DNA of 64,000 bases from Clostridiales bacterium (lineage in GTDB: Bacteria > Bacillota > Clostridia > Lachnospirales > CAG-274): positions 5,976-69,975 of the forward strand of contig JAJPZT010000020.1 of the NCBI GenBank assembly GCA_021204175.1. The letters are read 5' to 3'. The translations under genes and the position numbers were made by a program. The notes below the pieces were generated by a model that saw only the letters and a list, made by a program, of their open reading frames with translations, did no database searches and had not been told where the DNA came from. Of the stretch, positions 8,779-18,442 are shown piece after piece (position 1 is the first letter of the stretch; each line of letters begins with the position of its first letter).

Positions 8779-9318
8779 ATGTCAAGAATAGGAAAGCTTC
8801 CGGTAGTCATTCCCGCTGGGGTTGAGGTTAAACTTGACGAAGGCAATGTTCTTACAGTAAAAGGCCCCAAGGGTACTCTTACCAGAACATTTCAGGCAGA
8901 TATGGCTATAAAGGTTGAAGCAGGTCAGATTGTTGTTGAAAGACCCAACGATCTTAAGAAATATAAATCTCTTCATGGTCTTACAAGAACCCTCATCCAC
9001 AACATGGTTGTTGGCGTTACTGAAGGCTATAAGAAGGTTCTCGAAATTAACGGCGTAGGCTACAGAGCTGCTAAGTCGGGAAACAAGCTTACTCTCACTT
9101 TGGGATATTCTCATCCTGTTGAAATGATTGACCCCGAGGGTATAACCACTACTTTAGACGGCTCCAACAAGATTACTGTTGAGGGTATTGATAAAGAAAA
9201 GGTTGGTCAGTATGCAGCCGAAATCAGAACTAAGCGTCCTCCCGAACCTTATAAGGGCAAGGGCATTAAGTATGATTATGAATATATCAGACGCAAGGTC
9301 GGTAAAGCAGGTAAATAA
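8779..9318 (+). CDS. rplF: Ribosomal protein L6 (uL6)
   Basis: 179 residues of two repeated L6 domains, starting [17 protein letters not shown] and ending with the [25 protein letters not shown] signature. It lies by the sarcin-ricin loop at the GTPase centre. ATG 8779 behind AGGAGGTG. Confidence 0.97.
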   Translation: MSRIGKLPVVIPAGVEVKLDEGNVLTVKGPKGTLTRTFQADMAIKVEAGQIVVERPNDLKKYKSLHGLTRTLIHNMVVGVTEGYKKVLEINGVGYRAAKSGNKLTLTLGYSHPVEMIDPEGITTTLDGSNKITVEGIDKEKVGQYAAEIRTKRPPEPYKGKGIKYDYEYIRRKVGKAGK

Positions 9319-9354
9319 TCATTAAGAGAATATTTTATAAAGGAGTGAAATTTT

Positions 9355-9723
9355 ATGATTTCCAAGCAGAATCGTAAAACTGCAAGGGTTAAAAGGCACC
9401 AGAGAATCCGTAATAAAATTTCAGGTACGCCCGAAACTCCCAGACTTGCAGTATTCAGGTCTAATATGCATATTTATGCACAGATTATAGACGACACAGT
9501 AGGAAACACTCTTGTTGCAGCTTCTACTATGGAAGCAGAGATTAAAACATCTCTTGCTCATACAAACGACGTTGAAGCAGCTAAGGCAGTGGGAACAGCT
9601 GTTGCTAAGAAGGCTCTTGACAAGGGTATCGACACAGTTGTTTTCGACAGAGGCGGTTTTATCTATCACGGAAAAATCAAGGCTCTGGCAGACGCCGCAA
9701 GAGAAGCAGGCTTAAAGTTCTGA
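9355..9723 (+). CDS. rplR: Ribosomal protein L18 (uL18)
   Basis: 122 residues with a basic N terminus ([38 protein letters not shown]) and the C-terminal [26 protein letters not shown] signature. It binds 5S rRNA with L5. ATG 9355 follows AAAGGAGTG. Confidence 0.97.
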   Translation: MISKQNRKTARVKRHQRIRNKISGTPETPRLAVFRSNMHIYAQIIDDTVGNTLVAASTMEAEIKTSLAHTNDVEAAKAVGTAVAKKALDKGIDTVVFDRGGFIYHGKIKALADAAREAGLKF

Positions 9724-9738
9724 TGAGGAGGGAAAGTT

Positions 9739-10245
9739 TTGAATAAGAAAATTGACGCAGCTGCGCTTGACCTCAAGGACACACTTGTAACAATTAAGAG
9801 AGTTACAAAGACTGTTAAGGGCGGACGTAATATGAGATTTACCGCACTTATGGTTGTAGGTGACGAACAGGGTCACGTCGGCGTAGGCTTAGGCAAGGCA
9901 AAGGAAATTCCCGAAGCTATAAGAAAGGGAAAAGAGGACGCTATGAAGCACCTCATCTATATCGAAAGAAATGAAGACGACAGCCTTTATCATGAAGTTT
10001 TGGCAACCTTCGGCGGAGCTAAGGTTCTTATAAAGCCTGCTCCTCAGGGTACAGGTATCATCGCAGGCGGTCCTGCACGTGCGGTTATGGAACTTGCGGG
10101 AATTAAGAACGTAAGAACAAAGTCTTTGGGCTCAAACAATAAGCAGAACGTTTGCAATGCTGTTATTGAGGGTCTTAAGTCAGCTACTACTCCCGAAACA
10201 GTTGCAAGACTCAGAGGCAAAACCGTAGAGGAAATTTTGGGCTAA
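9739..10245 (+). CDS. rpsE: Ribosomal protein S5 (uS5)
   Basis: 168 residues from a TTG start at 9739 behind GAGGAGGG. The N-terminal double-stranded RNA-binding domain ([23 protein letters not shown]) and the C-terminal domain ([25 protein letters not shown]) are both present. S5 acts in decoding fidelity and the mRNA entry channel. Next gene rpmD starts 14 nt later. Confidence 0.97.
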   Translation: MNKKIDAAALDLKDTLVTIKRVTKTVKGGRNMRFTALMVVGDEQGHVGVGLGKAKEIPEAIRKGKEDAMKHLIYIERNEDDSLYHEVLATFGGAKVLIKPAPQGTGIIAGGPARAVMELAGIKNVRTKSLGSNNKQNVCNAVIEGLKSATTPETVARLRGKTVEEILG

Positions 10246-10258
10246 GGAGGATTTTAAA

Positions 10259-10435
10259 ATGAAGATTAAAGTTGAACTTGTAAAATCACCTATCGGCGCA
10301 ATTCCCAAACACAGAAAGACAGTTGAGGCGCTCGGTCTTAAAAAGCTCCATTCTACAAACGAGTTTGAAGACAACGCTGCAGTCAGAGGTATGATTAAGC
10401 AGGTATCTTATCTTTTGAAGGTAACAGAAGGCTAA
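10259..10435 (+). CDS. rpmD: Ribosomal protein L30 (uL30)
   Basis: 58 residues, MKIKVELVKSPIGAIPKHRK..., matching the small bacterial L30 in length and in the TVEALGLKKLHST motif. It lies in its expected place between rpsE and rplO behind an AAGGAGG SD. An antisense frame on the other strand is spurious. Confidence 0.96.
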   Translation: MKIKVELVKSPIGAIPKHRKTVEALGLKKLHSTNEFEDNAAVRGMIKQVSYLLKVTEG

Positions 10436-10456
10436 TAAAGAAGGAGGTGTATTTTA

Positions 10457-10903
10457 ATGAAGTTAGGTGAATTGAAACCCGCTTCAGGTTCAAATACAGA
10501 CAATTTCAGAAGAGGCAGAGGTCACGGCTCAGGCAACGGCAAAACAGCCGGCAAGGGTCATAAAGGTCAAAAGGCTCGTTCGGGCGGCGGTGTAAGACCG
10601 GGCTTCGAAGGCGGTCAGATGCCTCTTTACAGAAGAATACCCAAGAGGGGCTTTAAGTGTATAAACACTAAAGACATTGTTGCTCTTAATGTATCTCTTC
10701 TTAATGAAGTATTTGATGACGGAGCTGTTGTTGATATTGCTGCCTTACAGTCAAAAGGACTTGTAAGTCATCCCAAAGACGGCGTAAAGATTTTGGGAAA
10801 CGGTGAGCTGACAAAGAAGCTTAATGTAAAGGTTAATTTCTACAGCGCATCTGCGAAAGAAAAAATCGAAGCTGCAGGGGGAAATGCCGAGGTGATTAAA
10901 TAA
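10457..10903 (+). CDS. rplO: Ribosomal protein L15 (uL15)
   Basis: 148 residues. The Gly/Arg/Lys-rich N terminus ([29 protein letters not shown]) is the extended tail that threads into 23S rRNA. L15 is a late assembly protein. Its stop overlaps the secY start by one base (TAATG), coupling ribosome and translocon synthesis. Confidence 0.97.
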   Translation: MKLGELKPASGSNTDNFRRGRGHGSGNGKTAGKGHKGQKARSGGGVRPGFEGGQMPLYRRIPKRGFKCINTKDIVALNVSLLNEVFDDGAVVDIAALQSKGLVSHPKDGVKILGNGELTKKLNVKVNFYSASAKEKIEAAGGNAEVIK

Positions 10904-12150
10904 TGTTTAATACACTTAAAAACGCATTTAAAGTCAAAGAAATCAGAATGAAGATTTTCTATATGCTGGTTGTTCTTCTGATAATTCGTTTCGGCACATA
11001 TATTCCAGTTCCCGGCATTGACGTTTCTGCTCTTGCAGACGCAGACGTAAGCTCTACTCTTTATTCTTATATCGCCGGCGGAAGCTACGGCACAATATTT
11101 GCTATGGGTATCGGACCCTACATCACAGCGTCCATCATTATGCAGCTTTTGACAGTTGCTATACCCAAGTTAGAGCAGATTAACAAAGAAGAGGGCGAAG
11201 AAGGCAGAAAGAAAATAAACAGATGGACCAGATACCTTGCTTTGGGTCTGGCTGTTCTTCAGGGCTGCGGACAGATTTATTCAGTTCATAATCTGTTCCT
11301 TCAGCAGAACATCTTTGTTTATTTCGTAGCTTTGGTAACAATGGTTACGGGTACAATTTTCGTTATGTGGTTAGGCGAGCTTTTAACAGAAGCAGGCATA
11401 GGCAACGGTTCTTCCTTTATCATCTTTGCCAACATTCTGGATAAGCTTGACAATGCGGTTTTGGTACTTTACAACTACGTTTACGGTCAGGGTATTATGG
11501 CATGGGTAACAATTATTCTTCTTCTTGTTGTTTTCCTTGCACTTGTAACATTTGTTGTTCTTGTTCAGGACGGTGAAAGAAGAATACCCGTTCAGTATAC
11601 CAAGAAAATGGTCGGCAGACGTTATGTGGGCGGTCAAAGCTCATATATCCCCATTAAAGTAAATATTGCAGGTGTTATGGCAATAATCTTTGCTATTTCA
11701 CTTCTGCAGTTCCCTCAGACAATATATCAGTTCTTCCCCACTAATCAGGTTCTTGCCAAGATTGTGAGCATACTTCAAATTCATGCTCCTGTGGGCTGTA
11801 TACTTTATATTATCCTTATATTCTGCTTTACCTTCTTCTATACTTCCTTTGCATTCAACTCAGTTGAGGTTGCAGACAATATGAAGAAGAGCGGCGGTCT
11901 TGTTCCCGGTGTAAGACCCGGCAAGCCCACAGCAGACTATATTCAGGGTATCGTAGACAGAATGTCTCTTATAGGTGCATGCTTCTATGCTGTAATCGCT
12001 CTTGCGCCTATCGTTATGCAGTGGGTATTTAAGATTAATGTATCCTTCGGTGGTACAACACTGCTTATCGTTTCGGGCGTTGCTCTTGAACTTATTAAGT
12101 CACTTGAAGCACAGCTTGTAATGAGAAATTATAAAGGCTTTTTATCATAA
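10903..12150 (+). CDS. secY: Preprotein translocase subunit SecY
   Basis: 415 residues with about ten hydrophobic segments. Family blocks include the plug/TM2 region (RFGTYIPVPGIDVSAL; IFAMGIGPYITASIIMQLL), the TM5 region (TEAGIGNGSSFIIFANI) and the cytoplasmic loops (RRIPVQYTKKMVGR; KKSGGLVPGVRPGKPTADYI). SecY is the channel for SecA- and SRP/FtsY-targeted proteins. Coupled to rplO and followed by adk after 72 nt. Confidence 0.98.
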   Translation: MFNTLKNAFKVKEIRMKIFYMLVVLLIIRFGTYIPVPGIDVSALADADVSSTLYSYIAGGSYGTIFAMGIGPYITASIIMQLLTVAIPKLEQINKEEGEEGRKKINRWTRYLALGLAVLQGCGQIYSVHNLFLQQNIFVYFVALVTMVTGTIFVMWLGELLTEAGIGNGSSFIIFANILDKLDNAVLVLYNYVYGQGIMAWVTIILLLVVFLALVTFVVLVQDGERRIPVQYTKKMVGRRYVGGQSSYIPIKVNIAGVMAIIFAISLLQFPQTIYQFFPTNQVLAKIVSILQIHAPVGCILYIILIFCFTFFYTSFAFNSVEVADNMKKSGGLVPGVRPGKPTADYIQGIVDRMSLIGACFYAVIALAPIVMQWVFKINVSFGGTTLLIVSGVALELIKSLEAQLVMRNYKGFLS

Positions 12151-12222
12151 ATATAATTAAACGTTATCAGAGCAGATCTTGCTGATGCTATGCAGGCTTC
12201 TGCCGCAAAGGAGGAGATTTTT

Positions 12223-12861
12223 ATGAAGCTTATTCTTATAGGCTGCCCCGGTGCGGGCAAAGGAACACAGGCTAAGGTATTGTCAAAACGTTTCGATATT
12301 GCACACATATCAACGGGCGACTTATTGAGAGAACAGGTTAAAGCGGAAACTCCTTTGGGGCTTAAGCTTAAATCCATTATGGAAAGCGGCGGTCTTGTGT
12401 CTGATGAAATAGTTTCTGAGCTTTTAAAGCAGAGAATCACTCAGGCTGACTGCGAAAAGGGTTATATCCTCGACGGTTATCCCCGAAACGTAAGTCAGGC
12501 TGAGGGGCTTTCGGCTATAGTAGGGGAGCTTGATAAGGTAGTTGTTATTGATGTTCCCGACGAAGCTATAATCGAAAGAATGTCAGGCAGAAGAAGCTGT
12601 CAGGGCTGCGGGGCTATGTATCACGTTAAGTTTAATCCCCCCAAAGCCGATGGCGTTTGCGACAGCTGCGGAGGAGCGCTTATTCAGAGAAGCGACGACA
12701 ACAGCGAAACCGTTAAACACAGGCTGGATGTTTTCCATTCTCAGACTGCTCCCGTAATTGATTTTTATGATAAAAGCGGAATTGTTCTTAAAATTGACGG
12801 AAACAGACCAATAGACGAGGTTTCCGCTGAAATAATAAAAGAGCTCGAAAAGATTTCTTAA
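12223..12861 (+). CDS. adk: Adenylate kinase, zinc-binding LID
   Basis: 212 residues. The P-loop GCPGAGKGT spans residues 7-15, followed by STGDLLR and the ILDGYPRN motif (82-89). The LID carries C126, C129, C146 and C149, the structural zinc form common in Gram-positives. The enzyme converts ATP and AMP to two ADP. ATG 12223 follows AAAGGAGGAG; an in-frame ATG at 12190 lacks an SD. In many Firmicutes map follows here; it does not in this genome. Confidence 0.97.
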   Translation: MKLILIGCPGAGKGTQAKVLSKRFDIAHISTGDLLREQVKAETPLGLKLKSIMESGGLVSDEIVSELLKQRITQADCEKGYILDGYPRNVSQAEGLSAIVGELDKVVVIDVPDEAIIERMSGRRSCQGCGAMYHVKFNPPKADGVCDSCGGALIQRSDDNSETVKHRLDVFHSQTAPVIDFYDKSGIVLKIDGNRPIDEVSAEIIKELEKIS

Positions 12862-12884
12862 TCTTTTTTAGGAGATGAATTTAA

Positions 12885-13148
12885 GTGTATAGTTTAGGTC
12901 AGGCAGTTTATTCAAAAAACGGCAGAGATAAGGGAAAAGCCTTTCTCGTAGTCGGTATAGAGGGTGAATATCTTCTTCTTGCGGACGGAAAGTGCCGAAG
13001 GCTTGAAAAGCCCAAGAAAAAGAAGCAAATTCACGTTCAAAGAATTAACAGGGTTGACCTTGACGTAAAGGAAAAGCTTGAGAAGGAAGAATATCTTCTT
13101 GACGCTGACTTAAGGAAGGCTCTTAAAAGATTGGGATTAGATCAGTAG
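12885..13148 (+). CDS. KOW-domain RNA-binding protein (L14e-like)
   Basis: 87 residues from GTG 12885 behind TTAGGAGATG. The N terminus (LGQAVYSKNGRDKGKAFLVVGIEGEYLLLADG) is a KOW-type SH3-like fold; the C terminus is Lys/Leu-rich and helical. Small KOW proteins of this kind sit between adk/map and infA in many Clostridia and are thought to bind RNA or the ribosome; the exact role is not established. Confidence 0.8.
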   Translation: MYSLGQAVYSKNGRDKGKAFLVVGIEGEYLLLADGKCRRLEKPKKKKQIHVQRINRVDLDVKEKLEKEEYLLDADLRKALKRLGLDQ

Positions 13149-13181
13149 GCAGGAAAGTTTGGTTAATAGGAGGTGTTAGCC

Positions 13182-13400
13182 TTGTCAAAGAGTGATTTGC
13201 TGGAGCTTAGCGGAACGGTTATCGAAAAGCTGCCCAACGCTATGTTTCTTGTTGAGCTTGAAAACAAGCTCACCATTACTGCTCATATTTCAGGTAAACT
13301 CAGGATGAATTATATAAGGATCATACCCGGAGATAAGGTTAAAGTGGAGATGTCACCTTATGATTTAACTAAAGGCAGGATTACCTGGAGAAATAAATAA
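13182..13400 (+). CDS. infA: Translation initiation factor IF-1
   Basis: 72 residues, the exact usual length, from TTG 13182 behind [30 protein letters not shown], then the S1-like OB fold ending in [12 protein letters not shown]-1 occupies the 30S A-site during initiation. An upstream in-frame TTG at 13173 overlaps the SD and is rejected. Standard position before rpmJ. Confidence 0.97.
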   Translation: MSKSDLLELSGTVIEKLPNAMFLVELENKLTITAHISGKLRMNYIRIIPGDKVKVEMSPYDLTKGRITWRNK

Positions 13401-13417
13401 TTGAAGGAGTGATTTAA

Positions 13418-13531
13418 ATGAAGGTAAGACCATCAGTTAAGCCCATGTGTGAAAAGTGCAGAATCATAAGAAGAAAAGGCTCTGTAAGAGTAATCTGTTC
13501 AAACCCCAAGCATAAGCAGAAGCAGGGCTGA
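13418..13531 (+). CDS. rpmJ: Ribosomal protein L36 (bL36), zinc form
   Basis: 37 residues with zinc ligands C11, C14, C27 and H32: [17 protein letters not shown]...[16 protein letters not shown] 13418 follows AAGGAGTG. Its size and position between infA and rpsM are typical. The next 124 nt contain a GGGGG/CCCCC hairpin around 13571-13585 and an ACCTT/AAGGT stem, with no clear terminator. Confidence 0.95.
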   Translation: MKVRPSVKPMCEKCRIIRRKGSVRVICSNPKHKQKQG

Positions 13532-13655
13532 TTTATAAAGCTTAAAAATTTTTAGTTATTATGGTTAAAAGGGGGCAGTACCCCCGAAGACCCGAATTTT
13601 GAAAACCTTAAAAAAGGTATAAGTTGTTTTTAAATTAAACAGGAGGTGCGAATTA

Positions 13656-14030
13656 ATGGCTCGTATAGCGGGTGTTGATTTACCAAGAGAAAAAAGAGTT
13701 GAAATCGGTCTTACCTACATTTACGGAATAGGCCGTTCAAGAAGCAATAAAATATTGGCTGCCGCAGACGTAAACCCCGACACAAGAGTTAGGGACTTGT
13801 CTGATGACGAGGTAGCAAGAATTTCCGACGTTATAGCTAAAGACGAAGAACATCATGTAGAGGGTGACCTTCGCCGTCAGATCGCTCTTAACATTAAGAG
13901 ACTTACTGAAATAGGCTGCTACAGAGGTATTCGTCACAGAAGAGGACTTCCCGTTAGAGGACAGAAGACTAAGACAAATGCGAGAACACGCAAGGGTCCC
14001 AAGCGTACTGTTGCTAACAAGAAGAAATAA
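13656..14030 (+). CDS. rpsM: Ribosomal protein S13 (uS13)
   Basis: 124 residues, [26 protein letters not shown], with a helix-two-turns-helix region and a basic tail ([20 protein letters not shown]) that contacts P-site tRNA. ATG 13656 follows AGGAGGTG. It starts the alpha-operon portion (rpsM-rpsK-rpsD-rpoA-rplQ). Confidence 0.97.
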   Translation: MARIAGVDLPREKRVEIGLTYIYGIGRSRSNKILAAADVNPDTRVRDLSDDEVARISDVIAKDEEHHVEGDLRRQIALNIKRLTEIGCYRGIRHRRGLPVRGQKTKTNARTRKGPKRTVANKKK

Positions 14031-14050
14031 TCTTTAGGAGGTTTTGAAAA

Positions 14051-14449
14051 ATGGCTAAGAAAACAGCTAAAAGGACAGTCCGCCGCCGCCGTGACAAGAA
14101 ATTTGTTGAGCGCGGACAGGTGCATATCCAGTCAAGCTTTAATAATACAATCGTTACCATAACAGATGCCGCAGGCAATGCTCTTTCATGGGCTTCAGCA
14201 GGCGAGCTGGGCTTCAGAGGTTCAAGAAAGTCTACTCCCTACGCTGCTCAAATGGCTGCTGAGAAGGCTGCTAAGGCTGCTAAAGACTACGGTCTTAAAA
14301 CAGTTGAGGTTTTCGTAAAGGGTCCCGGTTCGGGAAGAGAAGCAGCTATCAGAGCGCTTCAGGCATGCGACCTTTCGGTTACACTTATTAAGGATGTAAC
14401 TCCCGTTCCCCATAACGGATGCAGACCGCCTAAGCGCAGAAGAGTTTAA
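14051..14449 (+). CDS. rpsK: Ribosomal protein S11 (uS11)
   Basis: 132 residues with the S11 blocks [27 protein letters not shown] and [16 protein letters not shown], ending [18 protein letters not shown]. It lies on the 30S platform by the Shine-Dalgarno helix. ATG 14051 follows TAGGAGG. Confidence 0.97.
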   Translation: MAKKTAKRTVRRRRDKKFVERGQVHIQSSFNNTIVTITDAAGNALSWASAGELGFRGSRKSTPYAAQMAAEKAAKAAKDYGLKTVEVFVKGPGSGREAAIRALQACDLSVTLIKDVTPVPHNGCRPPKRRRV

Positions 14450-14467
14450 TAAGGAGGTAATTATAAG

Positions 14468-15058
14468 ATGGCTAGAGAAAGAGGCCCTATTGTTAAAAGA
14501 TGCCGTTATCTCGGCATTGAACCAAGCTACCTCGGTTCTACTAAGAAGCTTGGCAAACGTAAAAGAAATATGCGTAAGCTTTCCGAATACGGTGTTCAGT
14601 TAAAGGAAAAGCAGAAGCTTAAATTTATATACGGTGTTCTTGAAAGACCTTTCAGAATTTACTATGACAAGGCTGATAAAATGCAGGGTATCACAGGTGA
14701 AAACCTTCTTAAGCTTTTGGAGCTTCGTCTTGACAACGTAGTTTATCGTTTGGGCTTAGGCAGAACAAGACGTGAAGCAAGACAGATCGTCCGTCACAAC
14801 CTTATTACAGTAAACGGCAAGAAGGCTAATATTCCTTCAATTCAGCTTAAGGTAGGAGACGTTGTAGCCGTTAAAGAAAGCAAGAAAAATCTTACAAGAT
14901 TTCAGCTTGTTCTCGACTCAACTCATTCAAGAATAGTTCCTGCATGGCTTGAGGCAGACAGAGACAGCCTTTCCGGTAAGGTTGCTGCACTTCCCGAAAG
15001 AGAGCAGCTTGACTTCCCCATTAACGAGACTCTTATTGTCGAGTTGTATTCTAAGTAA
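14468..15058 (+). CDS. rpsD: Ribosomal protein S4 (uS4)
   Basis: 196 residues. It has a zinc-free N terminus (only C12, lacking the Cys cluster) and an S4 RNA-binding domain (LELRLDNVVYRLGLGRTRREARQIVRHNLITVNGKKANIPS, about residues 81-121). It initiates 30S assembly and shapes the mRNA entry. In Bacillus rpsD is a separate, autoregulated gene; here it sits in the alpha operon as in most bacteria. Confidence 0.97.
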   Translation: MARERGPIVKRCRYLGIEPSYLGSTKKLGKRKRNMRKLSEYGVQLKEKQKLKFIYGVLERPFRIYYDKADKMQGITGENLLKLLELRLDNVVYRLGLGRTRREARQIVRHNLITVNGKKANIPSIQLKVGDVVAVKESKKNLTRFQLVLDSTHSRIVPAWLEADRDSLSGKVAALPEREQLDFPINETLIVELYSK

Positions 15059-15097
15059 TAATTTTCTTCATTACATTTTTTTAAGGAGGTTCGCCAT

Positions 15098-16057
15098 ATG
15101 TTTGAATTTGAAAAGCCTCGCATTGATATAGCTGAAATTTCTCCCGACGGCAAATACGGCAGATTTGTTGTTGAGCCGTTGGAGAGAGGCTATGGTATTA
15201 CACTTGGCAATTCTTTAAGAAGAATATTTCTTTCTTCACTGCCCGGCGCAGCAGTCAGCAGTGTTAAGTTTGACAATGTTCTTCATGAGTTTTCCACAAT
15301 TCCCGGGGTTAAGGAGGACGTTACCGAAATTATTCTTAACCTTAAGAATTTGGCTATAAAGAATACAAGCGACAGTCCGGAGCCTAAAATTGCATATATC
15401 GATTTTGTGGGTGAGGGAGAAATCAAAGCAGGAGATATTAAGGTAGATCAAGATGTGGAAATTGTTAATCCCGACCTGCATATTGCTACCTTAAGCGGCG
15501 GCGCCGACAGCAAGCTCTTCATTGAACTTACCATAACAAAGGGCCGCGGCTATGTGGATGCAACTAAAAATAAAAAGTCCGAACAGTCTATTAGGATAAT
15601 TCCCGTTGATGCGCTCTATACTCCCGTTACAAGAGTTAATTTTGCCGTAGATGACACCCGTGTAGGGCAGGTTACCGATTATGATAAGCTGACCCTTGAG
15701 GTTTGGACAAACGGCACAATTACCCCCGATGACGCTGTCAGCCTAGGAGCAAAAATTTTGAGCGAACATTTTAATCTGTTTATTGACCTTTCAGATAATG
15801 CAAAGAACACAGAAATTCTTGTTGAGAAGGAAGAGGGCAAGAAGGAGAAGGTTCTGGAGCTTACCATTGAGGAGCTTGACCTTACCGTCAGGTCTTATAA
15901 CTGTCTTAAGAGGGCGGGTATAAACACTGTTGACGACCTTGCCAAAAAAACAGAGGAAGATATGATGAAAGTGCGAAACCTTGGACGCAAGTCTTTGGAA
16001 GAAGTGCTTAATAAGCTTGCCGAACTGGGACTTTCCCTTAGCCCCGGTGAGGACTAA
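15098..16057 (+). CDS. rpoA: RNA polymerase alpha subunit
   Basis: 319 residues. The N-terminal dimerisation domain covers residues 1 to about 225 ([32 protein letters not shown]). The C-terminal domain covers about 250-315 ([44 protein letters not shown]) and binds UP elements and activators. ATG 15098 follows AAGGAGG. Confidence 0.98.
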   Translation: MFEFEKPRIDIAEISPDGKYGRFVVEPLERGYGITLGNSLRRIFLSSLPGAAVSSVKFDNVLHEFSTIPGVKEDVTEIILNLKNLAIKNTSDSPEPKIAYIDFVGEGEIKAGDIKVDQDVEIVNPDLHIATLSGGADSKLFIELTITKGRGYVDATKNKKSEQSIRIIPVDALYTPVTRVNFAVDDTRVGQVTDYDKLTLEVWTNGTITPDDAVSLGAKILSEHFNLFIDLSDNAKNTEILVEKEEGKKEKVLELTIEELDLTVRSYNCLKRAGINTVDDLAKKTEEDMMKVRNLGRKSLEEVLNKLAELGLSLSPGED

Positions 16058-16083
16058 AGATATTTTTTAAGGAGGTTCAGAAA

Positions 16084-16620
16084 ATGGCCGGATATAGAAA
16101 ACTTGGACGTACATCAAGCCAGCGTAAAGCTCTTTTACGTAATCAGGTTACAAACCTGTTATATCACGGAAAAATAAAGACAACTGAGTGTAAGGCTAAA
16201 GAAGTTAAGAAAATCGCCGAAAAGCTCATTACTATTGCTAAGAAGGAATATAACAACTTCGATAAGGTTGAGGTTACAACAAAGGTTGCTAAGAAGGACG
16301 CTTCTGGCAAGAGAGTTAAAGAGGTTGTTAACGGCAAGAAGGTTACTGTTTTCGAAGATGTAACTAAGGAAATCCAGAAGGATAAGCCTTCAAGACTTAA
16401 TGCAAGAAGAAAAATTCTTGCTTATCTCTACCCCGTTACAGAAAAGCCCGCTAACGGCAGAAAGGTCAGAAGCAACACAAAGTCTGTTGATATGGCTGCA
16501 AAGCTTTTCAACGAAATCGGACCTAAGTATGCCGACAGAAACGGCGGTTATACAAGAATTATTAAGCTCGGCGCACGTAAAGGCGACGGAGCAGAAGAAG
16601 TTATTCTTGAGCTTGTTTAA
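16084..16620 (+). CDS. rplQ: Ribosomal protein L17 (bL17) with internal insertion
   Basis: 178 residues, against about 115-130 in most bacteria. The first ~50 residues ([23 protein letters not shown]...) and the last ~75 ([17 protein letters not shown]... to the end) are standard L17. The extra Lys/Val-rich segment, about residues 55-103, interrupts the fold; similar long L17 forms occur in some Clostridia. Last gene of the cluster, followed by a terminator. Confidence 0.96.
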   Translation: MAGYRKLGRTSSQRKALLRNQVTNLLYHGKIKTTECKAKEVKKIAEKLITIAKKEYNNFDKVEVTTKVAKKDASGKRVKEVVNGKKVTVFEDVTKEIQKDKPSRLNARRKILAYLYPVTEKPANGRKVRSNTKSVDMAAKLFNEIGPKYADRNGGYTRIIKLGARKGDGAEEVILELV

Positions 16621-16641
16621 TTAAATAAAATAGGTTTTAAT

Positions 16642-16679
16642 GAGGCTGTCAGAGCATTTGGCTTTTGACAGTCTCTTTT
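16642..16679 (+). terminator. Terminator of the ribosomal cluster
   Basis: GAGGCTGTCA (16642-16651) pairs with TGACAGTCTC (16666-16675) with one wobble, followed by TTTT. It closes the roughly 15-kb ribosomal unit. Confidence 0.85.
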
Positions 16680-16741
16680 GCGTTCATATTAAGCCGCAAA
16701 TTCTATTATTATATATAAAAGACATTTTCGGAGTGAATTAA

Positions 16742-18409
16742 TTGGACTATGTTGATGTAATAATTAAATGCAGCGGTGACTTTAATGATATTCTTAAAAA
16801 ATACAATATTAAGGGTGAAGATTTGTCAGAGGGTTTCGGGGTTGTGGTTATTCCCTACGGCAGATTAGGAGAGCTTGCCTATGACAGTCAGGTGGAATAT
16901 TTAGAGCCTGCCAGAAATTTGGAATATATGCTTGAATCGGCAGCCGATGAAAGCTGTATAACAAGCGTCAGAGAGGGCATTGACGGCTATGAGGGGCTTG
17001 AAGGTCAGGGAGTGATTTTAGGAGTTATAGATTCGGGAATAGATTTTGCTCACAAAGACTTTTTGGATGAACAGGGAAACAGCAGAATTTTATATATTTG
17101 GGATTTGTCCGATGAAAGTGAAAGACTTTCCGGCAGTCTCAACACAGGCAGAGAATATAACAATGCAGAAATAAATGAGATTTTGCGTGCAGCCGACGGG
17201 AGTTTAAGCTCAGCCGACCCTTTGGGTCACGGAACAGCCGTTGCCGGAGCTATGGGAGGAAACGGAGCCGAAAGCGGCGGAAGGTTCGTCGGAGCTGCGC
17301 CTAAGGGAGAATTTGTTTTCGTAAAGCTGGGTATAAGCAGACCGATTGTAACCGTTGACATAATGAGAGGAATAAACTATATTGCCCGAAAGTCAAGGGA
17401 GCTTTCTATGCCGGCGGTTATAAACATTTCCTACGGAACAAGCAACGGCTCACACAAGGGCAGTTCTCTTTTTGAAGCCTATATAAACAGTGTCGCTGAC
17501 ACGGGGATGCTTGTGATTGCCGCTGCTGCAGGGAACGAGGGGGACGCAGCCCACCACTTCAGAGGAAAGGCTCAAAACGGCGAAAATCTAGAGGTGAAGT
17601 TTAATGTTTCCTCCGAGCTTGCTTATGTTTATTTGTCTCTGTGGAAGGATTTTGTAGATAAGGTCAATTACGAGCTTGTGTCTCCAACAGGGGAAGTCTC
17701 GGAAACAGTCAAATATGACGAAGCTTATTTCAGAGGACAGGTAAGCGGGGTTAGGGTAGGAGTGGACATAGGCAGACCCTCACCTTATTCATTCCGGCAG
17801 GAGGTCTTTATATTTTTGGGTAATGCCAACGGAACAGAAGCCCTGCCGCAAGGTCAGTGGACGCTCAGAATGACAGGAGTTGATGTTGTAAACGGCTTTT
17901 TTGACGTGTGGCTGCCCACAAATGCGATTTCGGGAGAAGAGACATTCTTCTACGGCTCAGACAGGGAAATAACCGTGACCTTGCCGGGGACTGCAATTAA
18001 AGCTTTGACTGTAGGAGCGTTTAACGGTGAAACAGGTGAAGCGGCTGATTTTTCGGGTATAGGCTTTAACGCTGACGACGTGGTTAAGCCGGATATTTTA
18101 GCTCTGGGAGTAGGGGTTGTTGCACCTAAAAGCGGCGGAGGCTATGACAGCTATTCCGGAACAAGCTTAGCCTCGCCAATTGCCGCCGGGGCAGCGGCTC
18201 TTTTAATAGAGTGGGGCGTGCTGCGGGGCAACGACCCATTTATGTACGGTCAGCGGCTGAAGGCTTTTTTGAGAATGGGGGCAATAAGAGACGAGGGCAG
18301 AGCATACCCTAACAGCCGATACGGTTACGGACGTTTATGCCTTAAAAACTCAATTGAAGAGGCAGCAAGATATGAAAGATTTGACTTAAGCATTGTTTTC
18401 GGAGAATAA
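16742..18409 (+). CDS. S8 family serine protease, Csp-like
   Basis: 555 residues from TTG 16742 behind CGGAGTG. The subtilisin triad is complete: D97 in VIDSG, H163 in GHGTAVAG and S475 in SGTSLASP, with oxyanion N265 in AAGNEG. A prodomain-like segment fills residues 1-75, and an inserted beta-rich domain (about 275-425) lies between the oxyanion Asn and the Ser region. No signal peptide is seen. The opening (MDYVDVIIKCSGDFNDI) and insert resemble the Csp proteases that activate the cortex hydrolase SleC in spore germination; that role is inferred. It stands alone, with no SleC gene nearby. Confidence 0.85.
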   Translation: MDYVDVIIKCSGDFNDILKKYNIKGEDLSEGFGVVVIPYGRLGELAYDSQVEYLEPARNLEYMLESAADESCITSVREGIDGYEGLEGQGVILGVIDSGIDFAHKDFLDEQGNSRILYIWDLSDESERLSGSLNTGREYNNAEINEILRAADGSLSSADPLGHGTAVAGAMGGNGAESGGRFVGAAPKGEFVFVKLGISRPIVTVDIMRGINYIARKSRELSMPAVINISYGTSNGSHKGSSLFEAYINSVADTGMLVIAAAAGNEGDAAHHFRGKAQNGENLEVKFNVSSELAYVYLSLWKDFVDKVNYELVSPTGEVSETVKYDEAYFRGQVSGVRVGVDIGRPSPYSFRQEVFIFLGNANGTEALPQGQWTLRMTGVDVVNGFFDVWLPTNAISGEETFFYGSDREITVTLPGTAIKALTVGAFNGETGEAADFSGIGFNADDVVKPDILALGVGVVAPKSGGGYDSYSGTSLASPIAAGAAALLIEWGVLRGNDPFMYGQRLKAFLRMGAIRDEGRAYPNSRYGYGRLCLKNSIEEAARYERFDLSIVFGE

Positions 18410-18436
18410 AAAAAGGCACAATTCTGCACCCTTTAA
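18410..18436 (-). terminator. Probable terminator of the RHH gene
   Basis: On the minus strand AAAGG and CCTTTTTTT flank a short imperfect stem directly after the RHH stop. It lies against the protease stop codon on the other strand. Confidence 0.5.
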
Positions 18437-18442
18437 CAATTC

